64,000 bases of DNA from Phyllobacterium sp. T1293. GTDB taxonomy: Bacteria; Pseudomonadota; Alphaproteobacteria; Rhizobiales; Rhizobiaceae. How positions within the stretch are numbered: position 1 is the stretch's first letter; every line of letters starts with the position of its first letter. Below, in pieces: positions 50,789 through 60,188 of this stretch. The notes beneath the pieces were generated by a model. That model was not told where the DNA came from. It searched no databases and saw nothing but the letters and a program-made list of their open reading frames with translations. The position numbers and the translations under genes are program-made. The DNA is taken from assembly GCF_020731415.2 (NCBI RefSeq), contig NZ_CP088275.1, positions 186,001 to 250,000 of the forward strand. Reading direction: 5' to 3'.

Positions 50789-51313
50789 ATGACAGAAACC
50801 GAACCGGAAAAACGAGCCCTCGGCGACAGCGATCGAAAGCTCTTGAGTCACTTGAGAATACACCGGCGAAAAAACCGCGATCTCAAGCCTGCCAAACTGG
50901 TACCCAATCTAACTCCGGGTCAGAGGATAGCCGATCAGGTTGCCGCAACCATGGGGTCGTGGCCCTTCATAATCATTCAGACGGTAATATTGTTTGTCTG
51001 GGTTGTGCTGAATGTCACCGCCTATGTACAGCGCTGGGACCCCTACCCATTCATTCTCCTCAACCTCGCCCTTTCTTTTCAGGCGGCCTATGCGGCACCG
51101 TTCATCATGATGAGCCAGAACCGCCAACAGGATATAGATCGGAGAGATGCGGAAGACGATTACAAGATCAATATCAAAGCTGAACTTGAGATCGAATTGT
51201 TGCACGAGAAGATGGAGCTTCTGCACCAGAAGATCGATTTTCTAAGAGAGAAGGAAGTCCTGTCTCTCATAGAGGAAGTCCGGCGTCTCTGTGATCAAAG
51301 AGCTGGTAAATAG
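50789..51313 (+). CDS. DUF1003 membrane protein
   Basis: The 174-residue protein has a charged N-terminus, GQRIADQVAATMGSWPFIII with two transmembrane helices (about 60-80 and 88-112) and YPFILLNLALSFQAAYAAP then MMSQNRQ, the DUF1003 signature. A C-terminal coiled coil follows (about 128-165). The function of the family is not known. It has no close operon partner. Confidence 0.9.
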   Translation: MTETEPEKRALGDSDRKLLSHLRIHRRKNRDLKPAKLVPNLTPGQRIADQVAATMGSWPFIIIQTVILFVWVVLNVTAYVQRWDPYPFILLNLALSFQAAYAAPFIMMSQNRQQDIDRRDAEDDYKINIKAELEIELLHEKMELLHQKIDFLREKEVLSLIEEVRRLCDQRAGK

Positions 51314-51365
51314 TTTTAGCATGAACGGGATGGTGCAGCCATGTAAGCATGGCTGGACTGCGGGG

Positions 51366-51737
51366 TCACGCGTCCCGGGAAAATACGATTGCCGTGAAAA
51401 GCAGAACCCCGGCAAGCACAATAAACGACCCGATGCCAACCAACGCGTCCATTGCCGGATTGCCTTGCAACATCAGATAAAGTCCAACGGTCATGACGAT
51501 GACGCCAATCGTGTAAACGACAAACTGGATCATCGGCAGCCTGCCGCCAGCCTTCGCTGGATTAAGCGCAAAATAAATGCCGAAAATGGCACTGCTGACC
51601 CAGCCCAGCAGGTTGAGATGGGCGTGAGCCGGATAGGTGTTGTGATTGCCCGATATCCCCATGTGCAATCCCATGACGATGCCAACCAGAAACAGGATCG
51701 TTGCGGTTTTAAAATACAGTTGCGAAATCCGTGGCAT
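51366..51737 (-). CDS. Small His-rich membrane protein (heme-copper-oxidase-like segment)
   Basis: ATG 51737 gives 123 residues with four hydrophobic helices. The stretch HMGISGNHNTYPAHAHLNLL with four histidines in and after the first loop resembles the start of NorB/CcoN-like heme-copper proteins and small proteins annotated as cytochrome-oxidase-like. With only one bundle it cannot be a full oxidase subunit. Metal or heme binding is a fair inference. The upstream 245 bp on the minus strand, before the gntR-type gene ends, contains no other gene. Confidence 0.75.
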   Translation of the reverse strand: MPRISQLYFKTATILFLVGIVMGLHMGISGNHNTYPAHAHLNLLGWVSSAIFGIYFALNPAKAGGRLPMIQFVVYTIGVIVMTVGLYLMLQGNPAMDALVGIGSFIVLAGVLLFTAIVFSRDA

Positions 51738-51982
51738 GATGCGCTCTCTTGTTGTGCTGCCGCACCGCGAAAATGATATCGCGGGCGGCGAGCCTGTTGT
51801 GTTGACCGAGGCAATGCATCCCCCCTTTCCTTCAGGGAATATGATGCGCCTCTTCGTCATATGTGCTGTCTTTGCCCGAGAGCGACGGGGTGTGAACAGT
51901 TGTCATTTGCCAGCCAGTTGCGCGGCAAATAAGCCTGTTTGGTTGGATCGCCGTATGCTGAGAGAGATTAGAGAGCCGCCCG

Positions 51983-52672
51983 TTATCGGGCCGCTGCCTC
52001 TGACAGGTTCTTGACGGAACCAATGAGTTTGTGACGCCCGTCCTGAAGATGTTCCGTCAATTTCTGTACTGCGAGCAATTCATCGCCCTGACGGCACGCC
52101 ATTATAATTCCCCTATGTCCATTGTTCGAAATACCTCGAAAATCGATATTTGACATGAAGATGCGAACATAGCGGTCAGCGGCACCATGCTGGGCTTCAA
52201 TAAGCGAGAGCAGCCGCGTGTTGTGGCATGGATTGTACAGTGTCATGTGAAACGCCAGATTTAACGTGCCCCAAAGGCTGATATTGGGCTCTTCGTCAAT
52301 CTGGTCCTGTATGCGTTCTGCTTGATCCAAAATCCCGGTGGTCAAAAAGGGAAAGGCCAGACGCAAGGCCGCGCTTTCAAGCAACTCCCGAACCGTGAAA
52401 ATCTCGCTTATTTCCACCGCATCCATCTGCGCGACGAAAGCCCCACGCGTCGGATGAATGGAAACCAATCCCTCCGCCTCCAGCAATCGCAATGCATCAC
52501 GAACAGGCATACGGCTGACACCAAATCGCGATGCCAGATCGTCCTGCCGCAATGCAGCACCTGATAAAATCGTACCTTTGACGATAGCTTCCCGCAAAGT
52601 GTTGGCAACCTGGTCTGCCGCCGTTTGCGGCTTCTTCATCTCGCTGCCGAACAGCTTGTCCAACGGACTCAT
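51983..52672 (-). CDS. GntR-family regulator, FCD subfamily
   Basis: The 229-residue protein has a GntR winged helix (about 18-80: DQVANTLREAIVKGTILSGA, SRFGVSRMPVRDALRLLEAE) and an all-helical FCD domain (about 90-220) with metal/ligand His residues in FHMTLYNPCHNTRLLSLIE and GHRGIIMACRQGD. FCD regulators usually bind small carboxylates or sugar acids. No metabolic partner is adjacent. A palindrome lies 63 nt upstream and may be its own operator. Confidence 0.93.
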   Translation of the reverse strand: MSPLDKLFGSEMKKPQTAADQVANTLREAIVKGTILSGAALRQDDLASRFGVSRMPVRDALRLLEAEGLVSIHPTRGAFVAQMDAVEISEIFTVRELLESAALRLAFPFLTTGILDQAERIQDQIDEEPNISLWGTLNLAFHMTLYNPCHNTRLLSLIEAQHGAADRYVRIFMSNIDFRGISNNGHRGIIMACRQGDELLAVQKLTEHLQDGRHKLIGSVKNLSEAAAR

Positions 52673-52734
52673 TTCACCCCCTTATACTTTTCATCTGGAC
52701 ATGCCTGAGAGGGCTATTGAATGTCAACTCACGA

Positions 52735-52748
52735 ACTTGTATACGAGT
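52735..52748. promoter_or_regulatory. Imperfect palindrome, likely GntR/FCD operator
   Basis: ACTTGTATACGAGT matches its own reverse complement at 12 of 14 positions and has the TTGTATAC core often seen for FCD-type GntR proteins (recalled). It lies in the 375-bp spacer between the gntR-type gene (minus) and the luxR-type gene (plus), which is otherwise without a visible gene. Confidence 0.4.
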
Positions 52749-53047
52749 ATCCCAAATTAAACCGGCGTAGAGAATGACGCAACTTCAGACGGCCTTGTCT
52801 CTCCGGGCCATTCAAGTTTCATCTCCATCCATGCCGATTTCACAGACTTAAAAGGTTCAAGCATGTCACCTCGCTCGTTCACACCATCGCGACCAGAAAA
52901 GATCGCGAGGACTGGGCTGATCGAGAATCTCGGTATCCATATTCACAATAGATTTGATCGCTCGCCGCCCTGTTCAGCGAATTCGTAGCTTCCAGCATTT
53001 GCGGAATTCATGACGCAGCGAGCGGTCGGGATCAGAAGGAATTGAGA

Positions 53048-54193
53048 ATGATTGAAACATCCCTAGCGCAGATTACTGGGCTGATTGGCCAGATTTATCT
53101 GGCCGCCTTCGATCCAACGCAATGGACGCCAGCCATTCAGTCAACGCGCCAACTGCTCAACAGTTCGGCCGTATGCCTCACCAATCACGCCAACAATGGA
53201 ACAGCAACCTGGGCCTTCAATACCGATCAGGATGAGGGTTATTTTCGAAAATATGTCGAAGAACACACCCAGACAAATCCCTATGTGACCTCGCTATCGG
53301 CGGGACCATTGCATCGCATCGTCGCTGACAGAAATCTTTTCGATGTGGATACGTTCCGGCGCAGCACCTTCTGGAACGAATGGATGAAGCCGCAGGATAT
53401 GTATGACGGCTTATGCTGCAAACTTAACCACACAGCGACGGGCCTTACATTCGTTGACATCAGACGTGGGCCCAACCAGCCATCTTTCGAAAACAGCGAA
53501 GCGGAGCTTTTTGCGCTTCTGACTCCACACTTCGAACGGGCAAGCCAGATCAACGAACAGATGCGGCTTGCCAATGCCTTGACGGCAACCTTCTCCCGCT
53601 TGCCCTTTGGCGCCGTGGTGGTGGATGCGGATCTGCGCATTCTCGAAATGAATGACCCGGCCGGAGTGCTGCTGGATACGGGCCATGCTGAGCTGGCGCG
53701 GCGTAATGGCTTTCTGACAGTCCAGTCCCAGTCATTGCGTCAATTGAAAAAGCTGGTAGCTGAAGCATGTGGCCTTCACATGAACGGCGTGGTCGGCTCA
53801 GGTGGTCGTGTCATTATCGAATCCTCCGGGGATGCCGGGCAGGTGGCCGATTACGTGCTGGAAATTGCGCCCGTGTTTGATTCGCCCTTTGCTGGATTGA
53901 CGAGCGGTCGCTGCGCCATTGTCATCATCAAGAAGATCGACATGGGTAATCCTGATGGTTTCGATGAGCAGATCCGGGCAATCTTTAAACTGACACCCTC
54001 GGAATCCCGATTGGCCGCGCTGCTCGCCAGCGGCTATTCCCTGAAGGACGCGGCGATGGAAACAGGTCTGAAGAACAGTACGGCCCGCGCTTATCTCGAG
54101 CGCCTGTTTCACAAGACCGGCACCCATCAGCAAAGCCAGCTGGTGGCCTTGCTCAAGAATGCTGCGCCTGTCCTGCTGAAGAATGGGCATTAG
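53048..54193 (+). CDS. LuxR-family transcriptional regulator
   Basis: ATG 53048 has AAGGA 8 nt upstream and gives 381 residues; TTG 53042 is possible. The N-terminal 300 residues are a sensor region with PAS-like elements (FGAVVVDADLRILEMNDPAG near 180-200) and no autoinducer-domain signature. The C-terminal LuxR helix-turn-helix (about 318-375) reads LTPSESRLAALLASGYSLKD then LKNSTARAYLERLFHKTG. Signal and targets are unknown. It converges on the livK-like gene with a terminator between. Confidence 0.9.
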   Translation: MIETSLAQITGLIGQIYLAAFDPTQWTPAIQSTRQLLNSSAVCLTNHANNGTATWAFNTDQDEGYFRKYVEEHTQTNPYVTSLSAGPLHRIVADRNLFDVDTFRRSTFWNEWMKPQDMYDGLCCKLNHTATGLTFVDIRRGPNQPSFENSEAELFALLTPHFERASQINEQMRLANALTATFSRLPFGAVVVDADLRILEMNDPAGVLLDTGHAELARRNGFLTVQSQSLRQLKKLVAEACGLHMNGVVGSGGRVIIESSGDAGQVADYVLEIAPVFDSPFAGLTSGRCAIVIIKKIDMGNPDGFDEQIRAIFKLTPSESRLAALLASGYSLKDAAMETGLKNSTARAYLERLFHKTGTHQQSQLVALLKNAAPVLLKNGH

Positions 54194-54216
54194 AACAGGA
54201 GTTTAACGGCTTGCGG

Positions 54217-54250
54217 AAAAAAGATGCCCGGTCAATCGACCGGGCATCTT
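54217..54250 (-). terminator. Rho-independent terminator of the livK-like gene
   Basis: An 11-bp perfect stem (GATGCCCGGTC / GACCGGGCATC) extended by flanking A/T pairs, with a 4-nt loop. On the minus strand it is followed by TTTTTTCC. It starts 27 nt after the stop at 54277. Confidence 0.88.
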
Positions 54251-54276
54251 CACGGCTGGCTTGGGAAGATCACCGC

Positions 54277-55392
54277 TTATTGCGGAACGTAGGTGTAAGC
54301 CCCGTCCTTGTTCTTTTTCCATTCATACATGATGTAACCCGGCAGCTTTGGATCACCCTTGTCATCAAAGGCAATCTCTCCCAGAACCGACTTGAATGGT
54401 CCTTTGGTCTTCAGGGTCTTGGCAACAGTTTCCGGATCATTGGTCTTGGCAGCTGTTGCTGCTGCGGCAAGAACCTGAGCCGCCGCATAGGAATACAGCG
54501 TATAGGCTTCAGGTTCAAAACCAGAGGTACGGAACTTGTCGACAATCTTCTTATTGGCAGGATTGGTGCGTGGATCAGGACCGAATGTGTTCAGCGTTCC
54601 CGCCACCGCGTCACCTGCAATCGCAGCCAGTTCGGTGTTTGCAATGCCGTCACCTGATATAAATGTAACCTTCAAGCCCTGATCAGCCAATTGGCGAATG
54701 ATCAAACCGCCTTCCGTATGCAGACCACCCCAGTAAAGGACGCTGACCCCCGCCTGTTTGGCTTTGGAGATAAGCGCGGAGAAATCCTTGTCGCCAACAT
54801 TCACACCTTCATAAAGGGTTGTCTTGATCCCTTTGCCTTCCAGCATCTTCCGGGTTTCATCGGCAAGCCCCTGTCCATAGGGCGTCTTGTCATGGATAAC
54901 AGCAATTTTCGAATTCTTGAAATGCTTGGCAATATATTCGCCAGCAATACCACCCTGCTGATCATCACGACCGCAGGTGCGGAATGTGTTCCAAAGGCCG
55001 CGCTCTGTGAACACAGGGTTGGTTGCGCCGGGCGTGATTTCAACAATGCCATTTTCCGCGTAGACTTCGGATGCCGGAATGGAAACACCGGAATTATAGT
55101 GGCCAATCACATATTTGACGCCATCAGCAACAAACTTGTTGGCTACCGAGACACCCTGTTTTGCATCGGAAACATCATCGCCGAGCACAAGCTTGACCTT
55201 CTCGCCATTGATGCCTCCGGCAGCATTGATCTCGGCAATAGCGGCTTCAGCCCCTTTTTGGATCTGAGCACCGACAGCAGCATTTGGACCAGTCAGAGGA
55301 GCACCGATACCGACCAAAAGATCCGCATATGCCGTTCCGCCCAACACCAACATTGCGGCGACCGCAACACCCGATAGTAATGACGTCTTCAT
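54277..55392 (-). CDS. Branched-chain amino-acid ABC binding protein (LivK/BraC-like)
   Basis: ATG 55392 follows GGAG by 6 nt; signal peptide [20 protein letters not shown] with cleavage near AYAD; 371 residues. The LivK fold is shown by [40 protein letters not shown], the Cys-containing [11 protein letters not shown] and [13 protein letters not shown]. It binds leucine-type or related amino acids in the periplasm. No permease or ATPase genes lie near it, so it must share a transporter encoded elsewhere. Confidence 0.95.
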   Translation of the reverse strand: MKTSLLSGVAVAAMLVLGGTAYADLLVGIGAPLTGPNAAVGAQIQKGAEAAIAEINAAGGINGEKVKLVLGDDVSDAKQGVSVANKFVADGVKYVIGHYNSGVSIPASEVYAENGIVEITPGATNPVFTERGLWNTFRTCGRDDQQGGIAGEYIAKHFKNSKIAVIHDKTPYGQGLADETRKMLEGKGIKTTLYEGVNVGDKDFSALISKAKQAGVSVLYWGGLHTEGGLIIRQLADQGLKVTFISGDGIANTELAAIAGDAVAGTLNTFGPDPRTNPANKKIVDKFRTSGFEPEAYTLYSYAAAQVLAAAATAAKTNDPETVAKTLKTKGPFKSVLGEIAFDDKGDPKLPGYIMYEWKKNKDGAYTYVPQ

Positions 55393-55733
55393 CTTGAACT
55401 CCAGATTCAATGTTAATAATTGGCTGGTCTGGCAAGGTTTTACCCGGCAGCCATTTCGCATCCGCGCTCTTTGGAAGGCGCAGCGAGAATGGCTAACTTT
55501 TTACGATTGCGGTGAGTTCTGAACAGTTGGCATATGCCATCCATATGATTATTCAGCGTCGCCATTGATGCCAGCTGCGTAATACATTGCGAGCAGCACG
55601 GCAAAATTCCCGCCGAATGGCTTTAATTGGCTCATCATTGGCATATGACAACTGTACAGAATTCGCGGCTTACCTAAAACGTCCCCTAGCATTGCTTGAG
55701 AGAAAACTCAGACTCTCGCAAAGAGGTTCGGAC
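55393..55733. other. Intergenic region, no gene seen
   Basis: 341 bp holding the livK-like promoter on the minus strand and the promoter of the small gene pair on the plus strand. No convincing gene or repeat was recognised. The frame extending the 54-residue gene upstream to 55587 has no ribosome site. Confidence 0.5.
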
Positions 55734-55898
55734 ATGAAGCATTTCCTATTGGAAGGCGAACGCCTCGTCGTCCCAGAAGAGCTATTCGGGCGGCTACCCC
55801 AGCATCACCAGTTTCTCCAGAAAGGCCATGGTTTGCCAGTGTTTCAACTGGACCGTTCCAACCATTGTCATGTGAAAGGGATAAATCCATGTTTTTAA
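55734..55898 (+). CDS. Small unknown protein (54 aa), first of an overlapping pair
   Basis: ATG 55734 has AAAGAGG 7 nt upstream. The protein begins MKHFLLEGERLVVPEELF and is rich in His, Gly and Leu, with two Cys near the end (HCHVKGINPCF). No signal or membrane segment is present. The stop lies 10 nt inside the next gene, whose ribosome site (AAAGGG) is within this gene, so the two are probably translationally coupled. No family recognised; a partner or immunity-type role is possible but not shown. Confidence 0.55.
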   Translation: MKHFLLEGERLVVPEELFGRLPQHHQFLQKGHGLPVFQLDRSNHCHVKGINPCF

Positions 55899-56434
55899 GA
55901 TCAAGCGCCTGGAGTTACGAAACAGGGTCCACCGGTGGTCTGGCTATCGGTTACGCGGTTGGTTCTGGCGGCAAGATTTTCCTGCACGATCCTTCGGGAG
56001 TACAGAAAAGCTTCTGGTATGGCGGTCTGGGGGGCGGAATTGGCGAGGAAGCCAGACTCGGCAAATTTAAAGCACCCACCTTCAAGATCAAAGGATCATC
56101 GGTTGGGGCTGCGGGGTCACTGACATCCTACCCAAGCTGGGGCAAAGTCTACATGACTGACGCCTTCAAAGGCACCGAATTGGCCGAATCGGACATTCGG
56201 GGGGCGACTGTCTATATCGACGCGGCAGCAGGCATTGTCGCTGGCTTTAGTGGCTCCGCAATGATCTTGGGAATAGATCCATTGCCATTGATCATCGGAT
56301 TGACCAATCCCCTCATGATGATGTACGCGCAATTCGCCATCTGGCGCGCACCGGCTGTGTTGATTATGGGCGGTGTTAATGTAGGATTCCAGGCTGGCAT
56401 GGGTATCGGCGCACTGGCTGGCTACCTTCGTTAG
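55889..56434 (+). CDS. Glycine-rich unknown protein with hydrophobic C-terminal half (181 aa)
   Basis: ATG 55889 has AAAGGG 8 nt upstream; an ATG at 55865 would give a leader without a site. Residues 1-60 are Gly-rich (STGGLAIGYAVGSGGKIFLH then YGGLGGGIGEEARL). A middle part follows with YPSWGKVYMTDAFKGTELAES and a C-terminal half of hydrophobic, Met/Gly-rich stretches (about 112-180) that could be membrane helices. No cleavable signal peptide. Function unknown. It follows and overlaps the 54-residue gene. Confidence 0.75.
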   Translation: MFLRSSAWSYETGSTGGLAIGYAVGSGGKIFLHDPSGVQKSFWYGGLGGGIGEEARLGKFKAPTFKIKGSSVGAAGSLTSYPSWGKVYMTDAFKGTELAESDIRGATVYIDAAAGIVAGFSGSAMILGIDPLPLIIGLTNPLMMMYAQFAIWRAPAVLIMGGVNVGFQAGMGIGALAGYLR

Positions 56435-56642
56435 TCAAGACCGAGTAAATCAAACCCGTTTTCATGGGGTCTGATGGCATGTTCTCCATGCCGTCATGTC
56501 CTTTATTCACGATGTGGTCAAAATAATCAGTCACATCTGTCGGAAACGACTAAGCCCGTTCGTCATCATCAGGATACATCAATCGTTTGGCTATTCAGAC
56601 GATTGCCGTTATCTCTGTCCGAAGTCCAGTTAAGGCAATATC

Positions 56643-58097
56643 ATGACCAATGACTCCTCCACCTATAGCGATGCATCGGCACCAGAATCTGTTGTCGAAG
56701 ACCACAGTGCTCGCAATAAACTTGTCATCGCTCTGCTTTTGGTATCGGCATTTGTCGTTATTCTTAATGAAACGATCATGGGTGTCGCACTACCGCACCT
56801 GATGTCCGATCTTGGCATTACCGCCAGCGCCGCCCAATGGCTCACGACAGCTTTCATGCTGACGATGGCTGTTGTCATCCCTGTTACCGGCTATCTGCTG
56901 CAACGCCTCAATACGCGTCCTGTATTCATTCTTGCCATGTCCTTGTTCAGTGCCGGCACACTGATTTCAGCGCTTGCGCCGGGTTTCGCCGAGCTTGTCG
57001 TCGGGCGTATTGTTCAAGCATCAGGCACAGCGATCATGATGCCGCTGCTTATGACAACGGTAATGAACCTTGTGCCACCGGAAACGCGCGGCAAAACCAT
57101 GGGAAACATCTCGATTGTCATTTCGGTTGCACCGGCAATCGGGCCGACAATCTCGGGCTTGATCCTGTCAGCGCTCGACTGGCGTTGGCTGTTCCTTCTG
57201 GTGCTGCCAATCGCACTTGGCGCGCTGGCACTGGGTGTGTCGCGGATAAAGAACGTTACAGTGCCCACGACAGCACCAATCGATGTCCTCTCCATATTCC
57301 TCTCTGCCATCGGCTTTGGCAGCTTTGTCTATGGTCTCAGTGGACTGGGTGAAGCAGCGCTTCATCCTCCTGTCATCTCGCCGTGGATTCCGCTCCTGAT
57401 CGGTGCAGCCGTGATCGCAATTTTTGTTTTGCGTCAATTGCAGCTGCAAAAGCAGGACCGGGCACTTCTTGACCTGCGCACGCTGACGACAAAAACATTC
57501 ACGATCGCGGTGGTCATGATGGCCATCTTGATGATGTCGATGTTTGGCGTCTTCATTCTTCTGCCGATCTATCTGCAGAATGTGCTGGGGCTAACCACTT
57601 TGCAAACCGGGCTTCTCTTGTTGCCGGGTGGGTTGATCATGGGTCTGTGTGCGCCAAAGGTCGGCAGCCTGTTTGATAAATATGGGCCAAAACCATTGGT
57701 TATTCCGGGTGCAATTCTGCTCAGTCTCGTAATGTGGGGTCTGATCTTCGTGCAGCAGGATACACCGTACTGGATGCTATTGATCGCGCATATCGTGTTG
57801 AGCATTGGGCTTGCTTTGATGTTTACGCCGCTGTTCACCGTCAGCCTGGGATCACTGCCACCCAGACTTTATTCCCATGGCAGTGCCATGATCGGCACCA
57901 CCCAACAGGTTGCCGGTGCCGCTGGTACAGCGCTGTTTGTTGCCATCATGACTTTGCGCGCAGCGAGTGTCAGCGCTGGCGGTGGCGATATCCTCGCCGC
58001 AACAACCGGCGGCATCAAAACAGCGTTTCTTTGCGGGGCGATCATTTCGCTTGGTGCGGTTCTGGCATCCTTCTTCGTCAAGAAGCCTGCGGCATAA
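56643..58097 (+). CDS. MFS drug exporter, DHA2 family (EmrB/QacA-like)
   Basis: The 484-residue inner-membrane protein has about 14 hydrophobic helices. Helix 1 with VVILNETIMGVALPHLMSDL is the DHA2 motif D1-like start; motif A-like LLQRLNTRPVFILAMSLFSA and motif C-like PAIGPTISGLILSALDWRWL follow. It would expel toxic compounds using the proton gradient. No membrane-fusion partner gene is adjacent. A strong terminator follows. Confidence 0.95.
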   Translation: MTNDSSTYSDASAPESVVEDHSARNKLVIALLLVSAFVVILNETIMGVALPHLMSDLGITASAAQWLTTAFMLTMAVVIPVTGYLLQRLNTRPVFILAMSLFSAGTLISALAPGFAELVVGRIVQASGTAIMMPLLMTTVMNLVPPETRGKTMGNISIVISVAPAIGPTISGLILSALDWRWLFLLVLPIALGALALGVSRIKNVTVPTTAPIDVLSIFLSAIGFGSFVYGLSGLGEAALHPPVISPWIPLLIGAAVIAIFVLRQLQLQKQDRALLDLRTLTTKTFTIAVVMMAILMMSMFGVFILLPIYLQNVLGLTTLQTGLLLLPGGLIMGLCAPKVGSLFDKYGPKPLVIPGAILLSLVMWGLIFVQQDTPYWMLLIAHIVLSIGLALMFTPLFTVSLGSLPPRLYSHGSAMIGTTQQVAGAAGTALFVAIMTLRAASVSAGGGDILAATTGGIKTAFLCGAIISLGAVLASFFVKKPAA

Positions 58098-58122
58098 CCA
58101 ACCGTTGATTGTCATGAGACGA

Positions 58123-58160
58123 ATAAGCCCACGATACTTAAATCGTGGGCTTATTTTTTG
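58123..58160 (+). terminator. Rho-independent terminator of the MFS gene
   Basis: Perfect 14-bp stem (AATAAGCCCACGAT / ATCGTGGGCTTATT) with a 6-nt loop, then TTTTG. It starts 26 nt after the stop. The upstream arm is A/T-rich, so it may also help terminate the convergent SnoaL-like gene. Confidence 0.88.
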
Positions 58161-58190
58161 AAGAGCCACAACGGCAATCCGTCTGGCCTG

Positions 58191-58580
58191 TTACATCGTT
58201 ATACGAGAGCAATGGGCTGCAATGATGGTCCAAGCGCCTGATGTACGGCTCCAGACGCGCGTATAGGCCAATTTTTCCGAGAACTTTTCACCATAATAGG
58301 CTCCGGCGACTCGCGCTCTCAATGAAACCAGTGCCGCATTGTCCAGCGGCTTGATGATACGATCAAGAATCTCGATCTGCACGAGTTCCAGAACACCACT
58401 GCGGTAGACTTGAAGATCGTCTGCCTTACTGGCACGGCGACCCTGATGATCAATGAAAATAAGATCGTCAGACAGCAGCGTGTCCAACGCCTCGACATCG
58501 CCAGCCAACATGGCGAGCCGCAGACGCTCTTCGCATTGTTCAATAACAGCTTCATCAATAGTGTCGGATGCGATGGTCAT
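58191..58580 (-). CDS. NTF2/SnoaL-like protein (DUF4440 type)
   Basis: ATG 58580 has GGGAGGGG 8 nt upstream and gives 129 residues. The single cone-shaped NTF2-like domain shows LRLAMLAGDVEALDTLLSDD, FIDHQGRRASKADDLQVYRS and a final strand SRTSGAWTIIAAHCSRI. Such proteins bind small molecules or catalyse isomerisations. Nothing shows the ligand. It stands alone. Confidence 0.85.
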   Translation of the reverse strand: MTIASDTIDEAVIEQCEERLRLAMLAGDVEALDTLLSDDLIFIDHQGRRASKADDLQVYRSGVLELVQIEILDRIIKPLDNAALVSLRARVAGAYYGEKFSEKLAYTRVWSRTSGAWTIIAAHCSRITM

Positions 58581-58944
58581 CGTGTTATCCCCTCCCATAT
58601 ACCGCATCGGCCCGTGCCATGGAGGCTATGGACTGAACCGTAAAAGCAAAATCTATAGTCCTGTTCACCCGATACTCAATACCAAAGTGGACCGGACTTT
58701 TACCGGGCCTCGGCGGAGGCCAGCCCATAAAAGCTAACCTGCCATACCTGAACAAGGCATTAACCATAAAAACTCTCTGGAATAAACTCCGTTGCGACAT
58801 TCCGTGCAGAGCCGGGAGATGCCACGCGCAATTCGGCTATGTATTGCCCGGTGGAAAACACGCCAACAAATGAAAATCTATTCACGGCGAAGGCGATAGA
58901 GGCTACATCAGCGCATCATTCTCGTGCAAAGATTGGATCTGCCT
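58581..58944. other. Intergenic region before pepT, no gene seen
   Basis: 364 bp. Short frames here have no ribosome sites. It carries the promoters of the SnoaL-like gene (minus) and pepT (plus). No distinct operator or hairpin was recognised. Confidence 0.5.
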
Positions 58945-60177
58945 ATGACTGACACTGTCCTCGATCGCTTCCTTCGCTATGTGGTTATCGATACTCAATC
59001 GGACCCCAAGTCATCCGCGCAGCCCACCACCGAGAAACAGAAGAATCTGGGACGGCTTCTGGTCGAAGAACTGCTGGCAATCGGCTTGTCCGATGCGCAT
59101 CTCGACGAGCACGGCTACGTCTACGCGACGGTTCCCTCGAACGTTGACAAACCGGTGCCGGTCATTTGCTTCTGCTCGCATATGGACACCGCGCCTGATT
59201 TCACCGGCACAAATGTCAAACCGCAAATCCTGCGCAATTACGCTGGCGGCGACATCCAGCTTTCAGGCGATCCGCAACAGGTTATTCGTGTCGCCAACAA
59301 TCCGGTGCTGCATGACCAGATCGGCAATGACATTATTACAACCGATGGGACAACGCTGCTTGGTGCCGATGATAAGGCAGGACTTGCCGAGATCATGAGC
59401 ATGGCCCAATTCCTGATTGATAATCCTGATATCAAACACGGGACCATCAAGCTCCTCTTCACCCCCGATGAAGAAGTCGGGCGTGGTGCGGATAAAGTCG
59501 ACCTTAAAAAGCTTGGCGCACAGTTCGCTTACACCGTCGATGGTGAAACCGCCGGGCATATCGAAGACGAGACATTCTCTGCCGACGGTGTAGATGTCAC
59601 CATTCAGGGTGTTGCCATCCACCCCGGCTTTGCCAAGGGTAAAATGGAGAACGCGATCAAGATTGCTGGTGCGATCATCAATCGCTTGCCGAAGGATATT
59701 GCACCAGAGGCGACATCCGGCAGAGACGGTTTTATTCACCCGACAGGTGTGACCGGTTCGATGGAAAAGGCCGCTCTCAGTTTCATCATCAGGGATTTCA
59801 ATGATGATGGGCTTGCCGCCAAGGAAGCCCTGATTGAGACGGTGGTGAAAGAGGTCATTGCTGAATATCCCGGCTCTTCCTACACCTTCAAGGTCACGCA
59901 GCAATATCGCAATATGAAAGTCATTCTCGACCAGCATCCGGAGATAGTCGAGAACGCACTTGAAGCGGTACGCCGTGCAGGAATGGAACCGGTGCGCGGC
60001 AGTATCCGGGGCGGCACAGATGGCTCCCGGCTGTCCTTTATGGGTTTGCCTTGCCCGAACATCTTTGCGGGCGGCCACGCCTTTCACTCACCACTCGAAT
60101 GGGTCAGCAGGCAGGATATGGAAAGAGCCGTCAAGACGCTCGTCGAGTTGGCGAAAATCTGGGAAGAGCGCGCCTGA
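58945..60177 (+). CDS. pepT: Peptidase T (tripeptide aminopeptidase)
   Basis: ATG 58945 gives 410 residues, matching E. coli PepT (about 408); GTG 58924 is possible. Zinc ligands lie in CSHMDTAPDF, GADDKAG and TPDEEVGRGADK. Lid-domain contacts are in HPGFAKGKMENAI, and FAGGHAFHSPLEWVS has the C-terminal ligand histidine. The cytoplasmic enzyme removes N-terminal residues from tripeptides. Monocistronic. Confidence 0.96.
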   Translation: MTDTVLDRFLRYVVIDTQSDPKSSAQPTTEKQKNLGRLLVEELLAIGLSDAHLDEHGYVYATVPSNVDKPVPVICFCSHMDTAPDFTGTNVKPQILRNYAGGDIQLSGDPQQVIRVANNPVLHDQIGNDIITTDGTTLLGADDKAGLAEIMSMAQFLIDNPDIKHGTIKLLFTPDEEVGRGADKVDLKKLGAQFAYTVDGETAGHIEDETFSADGVDVTIQGVAIHPGFAKGKMENAIKIAGAIINRLPKDIAPEATSGRDGFIHPTGVTGSMEKAALSFIIRDFNDDGLAAKEALIETVVKEVIAEYPGSSYTFKVTQQYRNMKVILDQHPEIVENALEAVRRAGMEPVRGSIRGGTDGSRLSFMGLPCPNIFAGGHAFHSPLEWVSRQDMERAVKTLVELAKIWEERA

Positions 60178-60188
60178 TTACCCTTTTT

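Noticed and set aside
51740..51982. Riboswitch or regulatory RNA before the small His-rich membrane protein
   Set aside because: Some short inverted repeats occur (for example GCCGC...GCGGC) but no conserved riboswitch core was recognised.
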